NCBI GenBank assembly: GCA_041751955.1
Contig: JBGSIB010000054.1
Span: 30,088-94,087, forward strand
Length of the DNA stretch: 64,000 nucleotides
From: UBA2040 sp041751955
Lineage (GTDB): Bacteria; Bacteroidota; Bacteroidia; Flavobacteriales_D; Crocinitomicaceae
Direction: 5' to 3'
Shown: piece after piece, positions 33,538 through 41,298 of the stretch
How positions within the stretch are numbered: position 1 is the stretch's first letter
How the letters are laid out: each line of letters opens with the position of its first letter
The notes under the pieces: model-generated
What the model was told of the DNA's origin: nothing
The model's database searches: none
What the model saw: only the letters and a program-made list of their open reading frames with translations
Translations under genes and position numbers: made by a program

Positions 33538-33803
33538 CTAATTCATTTTTTTGATATACTTCTCTTCTGTTTTCCTGACCAAGTTCAATTTGGAATCAAG
33601 ATTATTTGTTCAGCGTCCATTTCTTTTAATTCTTGAAAGCGATTCAAATTGTCACCTTTTGGGTGGATATAAATAAAAGTGTTCTATATAAAATAAAATT
33701 CTGGTTTCTCTTTTGACTGTCTGAAATAATCACGACATTTACATATCGATTCCGCACTACGCGTGTAGGTTAATCGAAGTTCGTTTTCGGACGCCCATGC
33801 AGC
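33538..33803 (-). pseudogene. decayed minus-strand coding sequence
   Basis: Reading the minus strand from about 33803, one frame gives ASENELRLTYTRSAESICK and continues to KEKPEFYFI, meets a stop (33684-33686), then resumes in the same frame as NTFIYIHPKGDNLNRF and ELKEMDAEQII. A one-base shift then gives LDSKLNLVRKTEEKYIKKMN and a stop at 33538-33540. The protein-like text across a stop and a frameshift suggests a broken gene. I cannot name its family. It fills most of the first half of the 448-bp gap. Confidence 0.35.
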
Positions 33804-33860
33804 TTATTTTGGAGCTTAACATATTGACATTAAGGAAAGTCTCATAAAATCAATGGCGGG

Positions 33861-33973
33861 CCGCAGCTGAGCAATCAGAAAAGGAATTTTCCTTTCAGCG
33901 GATTTGACGACCATTTCGATGGTTTACAAAGATTTTAGGCAATCCTAAACCTGTTTTCTGAAGCTTTCAGAAA
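33861..33973 (+). other. cluster of five perfect hairpins, candidate structured RNA or mRNA leader
   Basis: Within 113 bp there are CTGA-GCAA-TCAG (33867-33878), AAAGG-aatttt-CCTTT (33880-33895), ACCAT-TTCG-ATGGT (33910-33923), TTTAGG-caat-CCTAAA (33934-33949) and TTTCTGA-agctt-TCAGAAA (33955-33973). The first two are enclosed by CCGC (33861-33864) pairing with GCGG (33898-33901), making a three-way junction. GNRA and UUCG loops are typical of real RNA. The run ends 9 bp before the next gene, so it could be its leader. Confidence 0.45.
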
Positions 33974-33982
33974 CTTTACTGC

Positions 33983-34390
33983 ATGGGTCTTTTTTCTTTT
34001 ATTATGATGAATTACAACGAAGACCGAGACGAGGAAGCATTGATTGCACTTCGTCCTGAATTATTTCTAGAAGCTGAAGATGCCTTGGAAATTGAAAAAT
34101 TTCAAAATACCAGTTTGCGACCTATACTGAAATTACAGCACAATTTATTGCTTGATGTTTTGACTAATCAGCCGAATTTTGATGCACTGCTGGCATACAA
34201 GAATAAGCGTTCGGTTTTTCAAGAGCGTCTTCGCATTTTTATGCAACAGCCTATTTTGAAGGGTATTTTTTTGGGAATGGTCATTGGGAATTTTACGCAA
34301 GTGGAGTATAAAACTTATTTGCGGAATGGTAAGGAATACAACCATCGAATTGTGCAGATGTTGATTCAACGTTTTGTAGATTCGATTTGA
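33983..34390 (+). CDS. conserved-looking small protein of unknown function
   Basis: 135 residues (or 128-129 from the internal MMNYNED start), soluble, mostly helical: EALIALRPELFLEAEDALEIEKFQN, LKLQHNLLLDVLTNQPNFDALL, then FLGMVIGNFTQVEYKTYLRNGKEYNHRIVQMLIQRFVDSI. No domain recognised. It lies directly downstream of the hairpin cluster. Confidence 0.6.
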   Translation: MGLFSFIMMNYNEDRDEEALIALRPELFLEAEDALEIEKFQNTSLRPILKLQHNLLLDVLTNQPNFDALLAYKNKRSVFQERLRIFMQQPILKGIFLGMVIGNFTQVEYKTYLRNGKEYNHRIVQMLIQRFVDSI

Positions 34391-34413
34391 TTGACGACTA
34401 AAAATCATGGCCT

Positions 34414-34454
34414 ATCCGCCACGGCGGATTAGTCTTCTAAAATTCTCGAATTTT
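34414..34454. repeat. two short palindromes in a gene-free gap
   Basis: ATCCGCC-ac-GGCGGAT (34414-34429) and AAAATTC-tc-GAATTTT (34439-34454) stand side by side. The first is a type of intergenic palindrome I associate with Bacteroidota genomes. The 306-bp gap 34391-34696 otherwise holds only the terminator of the next gene. Confidence 0.5.
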
Positions 34455-34642
34455 ATTCTTTACTGCTCAAACACTGGCTTTTTGACATTGCGAACTTTGT
34501 TTTGACGTTTGATTAAAGTGATTTAGACAAAGCCACATTAGTAGACCTGATAAAATAGTTACCACATGTACCTAATCAAAAAAACATGAATGAAGGCCAA
34601 ATCTTATTCAAATTCATAATGATTCCTTTGCGGATTTTATCC

Positions 34643-34676
34643 AAAAAAAAAACCTGTAATCAACAAATCACAGGCT
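34643..34676 (-). terminator. terminator of the 34697-35422 gene
   Basis: On the minus strand CCTGTGAT-ttgttg-ATTACAGG forms an 8-bp stem with one G-U pair, followed by ten T. Confidence 0.9.
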
Positions 34677-34696
34677 TTCAAAATATTGTTTTTTGC

Positions 34697-35422
34697 CTAG
34701 TTGACTATTTTATCATATGCGTCTTGAAAGTCATCATCTTCTTCAAACCAAGGTGCAACTTTATTTAAAACAGCTTTAGCTTTTTCAAGTTGTCTACCAA
34801 AAACCATTGCTTCTGCAGTTTGAATCACACCATGTTTCAATAAAGCAACGTCAGCTTTGGACCAATCTTCTATAGATGTTACCTTATCCAATTCTTCACC
34901 TGCTGTTTTCCAAGCTGCATTTGCACCTCCTTTATCTGAGTTTCGGAATTTACAAGCGCCTTCCATAAAGTACATTCCCGCTGGATTTTTAGTTATTTTT
35001 TTATATTTCACCACCCAGCTGTAGGCTTTTCTATAATCTTCAGCTACAATATCATTTGTAATTCTTTCGATACATGCTAGTGTAAATTCGTTGATGAATT
35101 CTTCATGTTCTGCTTGACAGTCACCTGCTTGATCATATTGCATGCATTTTCCTAGGTATCCAATTCCATCTTTGAAGGCGTTTTTAAAGTTCTCGTTTTC
35201 ACTTCCAGATATATCAATGCCGTAGAGCGCTTTTGCCATATACACATAGACATAAGGATCTTTTTTTGTTTCGTCTTTATTGATGTATTTCTCACATTGG
35301 CGAACCAATTTCTCATAATCGCCATCGGCAAAAAGAATTTTTAAATCATCAAAATCAGGAGCTTGAGCTTTGGCTCCAAAGGAGAAAAGAACCCCAACGA
35401 AAAGAATAAATAATGCTTTCAT
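34697..35422 (-). CDS. exported TPR-like protein of unknown function
   Basis: 241 residues with a signal peptide (MKALFILFVGVLFSFGAKAQ). The mature part is helical and looks like degenerate TPR units (DYEKLVRQCEKYINKDETKKDPYVYVYMAKALYGI; NPAGMYFMEGACKFRNSDKGGANAAWKTA; QLEKAKAVLNKVAPWFEEDDDFQDAYDKI). It may bind partners in the periplasm. Transcribed alone, with its own terminator. Confidence 0.75.
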   Translation of the reverse strand: MKALFILFVGVLFSFGAKAQAPDFDDLKILFADGDYEKLVRQCEKYINKDETKKDPYVYVYMAKALYGIDISGSENENFKNAFKDGIGYLGKCMQYDQAGDCQAEHEEFINEFTLACIERITNDIVAEDYRKAYSWVVKYKKITKNPAGMYFMEGACKFRNSDKGGANAAWKTAGEELDKVTSIEDWSKADVALLKHGVIQTAEAMVFGRQLEKAKAVLNKVAPWFEEDDDFQDAYDKIVN

Positions 35423-35573
35423 TTGTTTTTGTTTTTCTATTTAAGCGGATTAATTCAACTTTCATGCCGAAACTTAATCTATCCCAAAAGTAGGGATAAA
35501 AAGTTGATTGTAAAAAGGTACTAGACCAAAAAAGGAGACTTAAACAAGCTTATTATTTTTTAATTTTAGAATA

Positions 35574-37703
35574 TTATAAAGTACTTTCAATTAACAGGTT
35601 TAAAATGTCTATTGCAGCTTTCGATATTTTTGTACCTGGACCAAAAACCCCGAAAACCCCTGCATCAAACAAGAAATCGTAATCTTGTTTTGGTATAACA
35701 CCACCAGCGATCACCATAATATCGTCTCGTCCAAAGGCTTTTAATTCGGCAATAACCTGGGGAACTAAAGTCTTGTGTCCAGCAGCCAAACTAGAAACGC
35801 CTAGAATGTGAACATCGTTTTCTACGGCTTGCTTAGCGGCTTCTTTTGGTGTTTGAAACAGCGGACCAATATCTACATCAAATCCAATGTCAGCAAAGGA
35901 AGTAGCGATGACTTTTGCACCTCTATCGTGGCCATCTTGTCCCATTTTTGCGACCATTATTCTTGGTCTTCTACCTTCCAATTCACTGAATCGATTGGCC
36001 AATTCTCTTGCTTTTTCAAAATCTACATCTTTCATAGCTTCTGTTGAATAAACACCACTAATGGAACGTATTGTCGCCTGATAACGTCCAAAAGTTTTCT
36101 CCATTGCGGTGGTGATTTCCCCTAAACTGGCTCTTTCTCGTGCGCAATCAACAGCCAATTCCAATAAATTACCTGTTTTGTTAGCAGCGACCTCTTCCAA
36201 TTTTTTCAGAGCAGTTTGGACTTTATCTTCATTTCTTTCTGCTCTCAATTTTTTCAAACGCTCTATTTGGGAAAGTCTCACGGCTGCATTGTCCACATCT
36301 AGGATGTCCATTTCGCTTTCTTCGTCCAATTGAAAACGATTCACACCGACTATGATGTCTTTTCCTGAATCAATTTTCGCCTGTTTTCTTGCAGCAGCTT
36401 CCTCTATGCGCATTTTTGGAACTCCAGATTCGATAGCTTTTGCCATTCCGCCCAATTCTTCGACTTCTTGAATCAATTTCCAAGCTTCATCGACTAATTC
36501 TTCTGTCAATTTTTCAATATAATAACTGCCTCCGTATGGATCGATGAAATCTGTTATTCCTGTTTCTTGTTGCAGATATATTTGTGTATTTCGAGCAATT
36601 CTTGCAGAAAAATCGGTTGGCAAAGCAATGGCTTCATCCAGTGCATTGGTATGCAAAGATTGTGTTCCTCCAAGCGCCGCGGCAAGGGCTTCTATACATG
36701 TTCTGGCTACATTGTTGAACGGATCTTGTTCAGTCAATGACCAACCCGAAGTTTGACAATGTGTTCGCAAAGCCATGGATTTATCATTTTTAGGATTGAA
36801 CTGCTTCACCAATTTAGACCAAAGCATTCTTCCTGCTCGCATTTTGGCAATTTCCATGTGATGATTCATCCCAATGGCCCAAAAGAAACTTAGACGTGGA
36901 GCAAATTCATCAATGGCCATTCCTGCTTCAATTCCTGCTCGTAAATACTCCAGTCCGTCAGCCAAAGTGTAAGCAAGTTCAATAGAAGCTGTTGCTCCAG
37001 CCTCTTGCATGTGGTAGCCCGAAATAGAAATAGAATTGAATTTCGGCATATTCTTCGCCGTGTATTCGAAAATATCAGCGATGATACGCATGGATGGCGC
37101 CGGTGGATAAATATAGGTGTTGCGCACCATGAATTCCTTTAAAATGTCGTTTTGTATCGTTCCGGACAATTGACTTTTATCGACTCCCTGTTCTTCGGCG
37201 GCTACAATATAAAAGGCAAGTATGGGAACGACTGCGCCATTCATAGTCATAGAAACGGACATTTCATCCAAAGGAATTTGGTCGAAGAGAATCTTCATAT
37301 CCAAAATACTATCAATGGCGACACCAGCTTTTCCGACATCACCAACAACGCGTTCGTGATCCGAATCGTAACCTCGATGCGTAGCCAAATCAAAAGCAAC
37401 GGACAATCCTTTTTGTCCCGCTGCCAAGTTTCTTCGGTAAAATGCGTTTGAATCTTCAGCTGTTGAAAATCCAGCGTATTGTCGCACTGTCCAGGGTCGG
37501 ATGGCGTACATGGAAGCATAAGGTCCGCGCAAGAAAGGTGAAACACCAGCACCAAACTTTATATGTTCACTGTTTTCAATATCCTTTGGCGTATAGAAAT
37601 TTTTGAGCACTATTTTCTCTGCAGTATCGAAAATAGGTTCTTGTTTGGAAGAACTTATTTCAATTTCTTTTGGTTGTACTTCTTGAAAATCGTTCCGTTT
37701 CAT
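35574..37703 (-). CDS. mutB: methylmalonyl-CoA mutase, large (catalytic) subunit
   Basis: 709 residues. The TIM-barrel substrate domain (RGPYASMYAIRPWTVRQYAGFSTAEDSNAFYRRN, about 55-90) is followed by a C-terminal B12-binding domain with KMGQDGHDRGAKVIATSFADIGFDVDIG, containing the DxHxxG ligand motif. It interconverts succinyl-CoA and (R)-methylmalonyl-CoA with adenosylcobalamin, serving propionate and odd-chain or branched amino-acid metabolism. I start at MKRNDF (37703), which overlaps the small-subunit stop by 4 bp (ATGA); the longer frame would run back into the small-subunit gene. Confidence 0.95.
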   Translation of the reverse strand: MKRNDFQEVQPKEIEISSSKQEPIFDTAEKIVLKNFYTPKDIENSEHIKFGAGVSPFLRGPYASMYAIRPWTVRQYAGFSTAEDSNAFYRRNLAAGQKGLSVAFDLATHRGYDSDHERVVGDVGKAGVAIDSILDMKILFDQIPLDEMSVSMTMNGAVVPILAFYIVAAEEQGVDKSQLSGTIQNDILKEFMVRNTYIYPPAPSMRIIADIFEYTAKNMPKFNSISISGYHMQEAGATASIELAYTLADGLEYLRAGIEAGMAIDEFAPRLSFFWAIGMNHHMEIAKMRAGRMLWSKLVKQFNPKNDKSMALRTHCQTSGWSLTEQDPFNNVARTCIEALAAALGGTQSLHTNALDEAIALPTDFSARIARNTQIYLQQETGITDFIDPYGGSYYIEKLTEELVDEAWKLIQEVEELGGMAKAIESGVPKMRIEEAAARKQAKIDSGKDIIVGVNRFQLDEESEMDILDVDNAAVRLSQIERLKKLRAERNEDKVQTALKKLEEVAANKTGNLLELAVDCARERASLGEITTAMEKTFGRYQATIRSISGVYSTEAMKDVDFEKARELANRFSELEGRRPRIMVAKMGQDGHDRGAKVIATSFADIGFDVDIGPLFQTPKEAAKQAVENDVHILGVSSLAAGHKTLVPQVIAELKAFGRDDIMVIAGGVIPKQDYDFLFDAGVFGVFGPGTKISKAAIDILNLLIESTL

Positions 37704-39016
37704 GCCTTGTGTTTTTCTAAAATGAGTGCTTCTAAACCAAAATAGGGTGGAATGTCCTGCCATTGATTTGCTTTTTCGTCTGGATTTGGATATTTGTTTA
37801 CGCCAATCAAAAGACGTTCACCCGATTTCAATTTATCCATTCGTTTTTGAGCTGTTTTTTCGACTTTACTTTGAAGATGGTTTTTTCCTTCATGATAAGA
37901 AATGCCACCTTTTTTCTCAATGTTTTGAAACAAAGACCACGCTTTCTCTTCCAAAATACTTGCTAAATTCTCGAGACTGTAACTTCCACCAAGCGGGTCA
38001 ATAACTTTGTCAAAATAACTTTCTTCTTTTAAAATATTGGAAATATTGAGTGCCATTCTTTCGCCCAAATTAGCTTCTTTTTCTTTTGCATATTCGTCGT
38101 AGGCACGAACAATAATTTCATTTGCACCACCCAAAACGGCAGACATGACTTCCGTGCTTTGTCGCAACAAATTTGTGTAAGGGTCTTTCAATGATTTATT
38201 GACAAACCCAGTTTGCGCATAAATATAACAAGCGTGTGAGCAATTTTCCTGAGGGTGATAGGAAGTGACAATATTTGCCCAAAGTTTTCTGAAAACCCTA
38301 AATTTTGTGGCCTCGATGAAGTAATTGGAACCGATGCCAAAGTCAAAGCGAATCATGGCTGAGGCGTCATCAATAGAAAATCCTCCAGCTAATAATCGAT
38401 GCAAATATTCGTGTCCCATCGACAAAGCAAAGGCAATTTCTTGTGTTGCATTCGCTCCAGTTTGATGCAAACCGTATGCATTTACTTTAAAAAGCACCGT
38501 ACCCGCTTGCTCGCGCTCTGGTAAAATGAAAGTGCTTGAGACGCCAATAGGGTCGTTCAGTAAAATCAAAGGTTTTTTGCAAAATGAAGGGTAGGTTTTT
38601 GAAAGATTTTGTGACTGTTCTTCGTCCAAGGTTTCAAACTGACAAGCAATATAATCTAAACCGATATTTTCAAACAATGCTTCCCACAGGATATTTGTTT
38701 TTTGCAAAATAAAAGTCAAAGCGTTTGCACCTTGATTCAGAGCTAAGAGTGCCATTTTATTGGCCACCTTTTCATCTTTCACTTCAATGCGTTTTCCGAT
38801 GAGCCAATCGTTGTTATTTGAACTTGTGGCTCTAGAGTAAGTTAATTTTTCGCTGGAATTGGCTCTCGATAAATTGTTGAATTTAGAATAATCCAATTCT
38901 TCAATTTCATCCTTTTTCGTCAAAGTTTCCTCAAACGACAATCCTTTCAGTTCGCGGTCAACACTGGCCTTCCATTGGTCATACGTTTGCGGCGAAAAAT
39001 CTTCGAAAAGTGTCAT
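37700..39016 (-). CDS. mutA: methylmalonyl-CoA mutase, small subunit
   Basis: 438 residues homologous to the barrel domain of the large subunit but without a B12-binding domain: FKVNAYGLHQTGANATQEIAFALSMGHEYLHRLL, RFDFGIGSNYFIEATKFRVFRKLWANIV and VIDPLGGSYSLENLA. At 438 residues it is shorter than the usual 600-plus residues, because the C-terminal degenerate B12 domain is missing. It is a structural partner of mutB, and both its ends overlap neighbours by 4 bp. Confidence 0.9.
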   Translation of the reverse strand: MTLFEDFSPQTYDQWKASVDRELKGLSFEETLTKKDEIEELDYSKFNNLSRANSSEKLTYSRATSSNNNDWLIGKRIEVKDEKVANKMALLALNQGANALTFILQKTNILWEALFENIGLDYIACQFETLDEEQSQNLSKTYPSFCKKPLILLNDPIGVSSTFILPEREQAGTVLFKVNAYGLHQTGANATQEIAFALSMGHEYLHRLLAGGFSIDDASAMIRFDFGIGSNYFIEATKFRVFRKLWANIVTSYHPQENCSHACYIYAQTGFVNKSLKDPYTNLLRQSTEVMSAVLGGANEIIVRAYDEYAKEKEANLGERMALNISNILKEESYFDKVIDPLGGSYSLENLASILEEKAWSLFQNIEKKGGISYHEGKNHLQSKVEKTAQKRMDKLKSGERLLIGVNKYPNPDEKANQWQDIPPYFGLEALILEKHKA

Positions 39017-39744
39017 GCGTTTTGTGTTTCTTGTTGTTGTTTAATTTGATCCAATTTCCCTGTTGATTTCAGGAAAACATGGGTAGAAATAATTGTGGCT
39101 ACTACCGGTGCAATCGCAATTCCAACGACAGGAATGTAGTACATACCCATGAAGAAAATTCCAGTGACCAAGGTAGGTAAAAAGTATTTTTTAGAGAAAC
39201 GGAAACTGCCGCCTATACCAATTTCGTAGCGCTCGAGACTGTAATCGTAGAAAGAAAACCCATAGAAAAAAGCTACAATGAGAAAATAAACGGCTGGTGA
39301 AATGAAGTCCAAGGGAAGAAATAAATCTAAAAACCACCAAATACCTGAGAAAACAAACTCCAAGGTGATGGCGATAATCACCACAAAAATCATTCGGATG
39401 AAATCGTTTATAAACCGTATAATGTCAAACCCAACTGTCATTCCGGTTAATTCCGTATCAACTGCCTCCGAGAGAAAAGTATTGATGGGGGACAGAACGG
39501 TTAGTATGAAGAAAACCATAATAAAATTGGTCGTTGCGGATAGAGCGTAACCTGTTCCAGAGACGATTTTACCCCAAACTCCTTCAGGATCAGCCCCTTC
39601 GGTCCAACCTAGAATCGTGTTGTTCAACCACCAAAAAAAGAAAGCAATGATTAATCCTGGAATGAAATACAATAAATATTTACCCTTGCCAAATTGTTGC
39701 AAAGCCCATTGCAAAGCGGCAAAATGATGTCCAATGGTTTTCAT
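39013..39744 (-). CDS. EI24/CysZ-like membrane protein
   Basis: 243 residues with about five membrane segments (LLYFIPGLIIAFFFWWL; ATTNFIMVFFILTVLSPINTFLSE; FVFSGIWWFLDLFLP; FLIVAFFYGFSFYDYSLER; VTGIFFMGMYYIPVVGIAIAPVVATIIS). The FFYGFSFYDYSLER segment parallels the motif in the paralogue at 9803-10657. Its stop overlaps the mutA start by 4 bp, so it is the first gene of a mutase operon. A metabolite or anion permease is possible, but no substrate can be read. Confidence 0.78.
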   Translation of the reverse strand: MKTIGHHFAALQWALQQFGKGKYLLYFIPGLIIAFFFWWLNNTILGWTEGADPEGVWGKIVSGTGYALSATTNFIMVFFILTVLSPINTFLSEAVDTELTGMTVGFDIIRFINDFIRMIFVVIIAITLEFVFSGIWWFLDLFLPLDFISPAVYFLIVAFFYGFSFYDYSLERYEIGIGGSFRFSKKYFLPTLVTGIFFMGMYYIPVVGIAIAPVVATIISTHVFLKSTGKLDQIKQQQETQNA

Positions 39745-39829
39745 GAAATGAGAATTTTAACGAAAATACAAATTTCAGTGGGCATACGTGCTTCAATTGA
39801 CCGATGGGAATGACGATTCACCGATTTTT

Positions 39830-40624
39830 TTACTGTTTTATGGATTGGGTGAGTTTACTGGACATTCGTTTCTTATCTACTTCATCATAACTTTCGTCAT
39901 AATCTTCACGCAAAGTTCCCATCCAGCGGTCCCAATATAGGAAGTACAAGCCATAATTTCCATTCACGTGTTTATGATGTTGGTTGTGGTTCACTGAAGT
40001 ATTTATCCATTTTCCAGAGAAATTTTTACTGAAACCTTTTGGGTACAATTCCCATCCCAAGTGACCATAAACGTTGTAAACCATCATAAAAAACATGAAA
40101 GCAATTAAGGTGGTGACATGATGCGGAATCAAGAAAACGATGGGAAAGATAACTCCTGCTTCGACTATTCCTTCCAAAGGGTGAAAGGCATACGCTGCCC
40201 ATGGTGATGGATTTTTGGATTGATGATGCACCAAATGAAAATATTTGAAGAGTTTTTTGTGATGCATCAACCTGTGTGCCCAATAAAAATAGGTGTCGTG
40301 GAGAATTATCATCAAAATAAGACCCAAGACCCAAAAAGCAGTACTGTGCTCAGAAATTTCCTTGTATCGAAGGGTATAATTTGCGAGTGGTTCGGTCATA
40401 ATAATATATGCGACCAGTGTAAAAAGCACAATGGTAAACAAGGAATAACTAATCTCACGGATGTAATCTTCTTTTCCTGGAAATTTGGCTTGAATTTTTT
40501 TGTATGCCCATTTTTTGCGAAGCAGTACATACCAAATCAAAAAAGCTAGAGCAGCAATCACCGCGTAGCGCAAGAAATTGAAAACGAGGAGCTTTTGTGC
40601 GAGTTCTATAGGAGTGATTTGCAT
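39830..40624 (-). CDS. sterol desaturase/fatty-acid hydroxylase superfamily protein
   Basis: 264 residues, about four membrane segments, with the di-iron histidine clusters of the superfamily: HDTYFYWAHRLMHH (HxxxxxxxHxxxHH), HLVHHQS and NHNQHHKHVNGNYG. It probably hydroxylates a lipid, sterol-like molecule or carotenoid. There is an 85-bp gap to the mutase operon, so co-transcription is uncertain. Confidence 0.88.
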   Translation of the reverse strand: MQITPIELAQKLLVFNFLRYAVIAALAFLIWYVLLRKKWAYKKIQAKFPGKEDYIREISYSLFTIVLFTLVAYIIMTEPLANYTLRYKEISEHSTAFWVLGLILMIILHDTYFYWAHRLMHHKKLFKYFHLVHHQSKNPSPWAAYAFHPLEGIVEAGVIFPIVFLIPHHVTTLIAFMFFMMVYNVYGHLGWELYPKGFSKNFSGKWINTSVNHNQHHKHVNGNYGLYFLYWDRWMGTLREDYDESYDEVDKKRMSSKLTQSIKQ

Positions 40625-40690
40625 ATTCTCAAGTTATACCAATTCCAACATAAAATTGCTCATTAATTTGTTCATACAAATTTACAAATT

Positions 40691-41095
40691 TCACAACCAA
40701 GTATCATAATCTCTTCCTTCGGAATTAGGCAAAGCAGATAGCATGTCACGTCCCTTTAACCAATTGATAATTAGATAACAAAGGAAGTAAGAAAAGAGTA
40801 GAATAGCGGCATACCGGATTTCGATTGCAGAAAATTCCTTTAGAAATAAGAGATATAACAAATGCATGACAAATATTCCAAGTAAAACGAAAATGTATCT
40901 TTTCTTTTCCTGTTTTATTTGGATTTCGAGACTGTTTTTTTTCATCAACATTTTTTCGATATGAATTTCTGGAATTTTAATCACACGCTCTATACGTCTT
41001 ATTTCCTGATAATTATTAGAAATTCTTGTCCCATAAATCATGAAAAAGACCAAATGAATGACAATAAAAATGAATATGTGATTCAGATCAAACAA
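40691..41095 (-). CDS. small membrane protein of unknown function (TTG start)
   Basis: 134 residues with three membrane segments (IFIFIVIHLVFFMIYG; YIFVLLGIFVMHLLYLLFL; IRYAAILLFSYFLCYLIINWL) and a charged helical stretch between the first two (about 24-65, Arg/Glu/Lys-rich, coiled-coil-like). The start is TTG at 41093-41095, overlapping the stop of the upstream 56-residue gene by 8 bp, which suggests coupling; the next ATG is 18 codons in and would remove the first membrane segment. Confidence 0.6.
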   Translation of the reverse strand: MFDLNHIFIFIVIHLVFFMIYGTRISNNYQEIRRIERVIKIPEIHIEKMLMKKNSLEIQIKQEKKRYIFVLLGIFVMHLLYLLFLKEFSAIEIRYAAILLFSYFLCYLIINWLKGRDMLSALPNSEGRDYDTWL

Positions 41096-41258
41096 ATGCC
41101 TTCAAAATGTAATAAAGTAAACCGTAAATCCCGAAAACACCCATGATGAAAGTTCCAATGGATGAATAACCTTTTCTGCTCCAATACCAATAATTCAGTC
41201 CACTCAAAGCGAGAGCCGGAGCAATAAGAGCGAGGGGGAAGGGTATGCCGAAGATCAT
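41088..41258 (-). CDS. 56-residue membrane protein
   Basis: A short gene from ATG 41256-41258 to TGA 41088-41090. The product begins MIFGIPFPLALIAPALALSG and has two hydrophobic segments separated by a Tyr/Trp-rich hinge (LNYWYWSRKGYSS), ending GIYGLLYYILKAFV. It overlaps the next gene by 8 bp. The function is unknown; the membrane topology and coupling support a real gene. Confidence 0.55.
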   Translation of the reverse strand: MIFGIPFPLALIAPALALSGLNYWYWSRKGYSSIGTFIMGVFGIYGLLYYILKAFV

Positions 41259-41298
41259 TTAAATTGCTTTTGGCTGATATACGATACCAGCCATTAGC

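Noticed and set aside
33836..33973. RNase P RNA or tmRNA
   Set aside because: A GGAAAGTC word recalls RNase P conserved region I, but the other conserved regions and the length are missing, and no tmRNA tag or tRNA-like ends are present.
34586..34768. 60-codon plus-strand frame
   Set aside because: It overlaps the strong terminator and the coding end of the opposite gene, and its text is low-complexity.
37295..37555. Antisense and shifted frames within mutB
   Set aside because: All conserved motifs lie in the mutB frame; the others are shadows.
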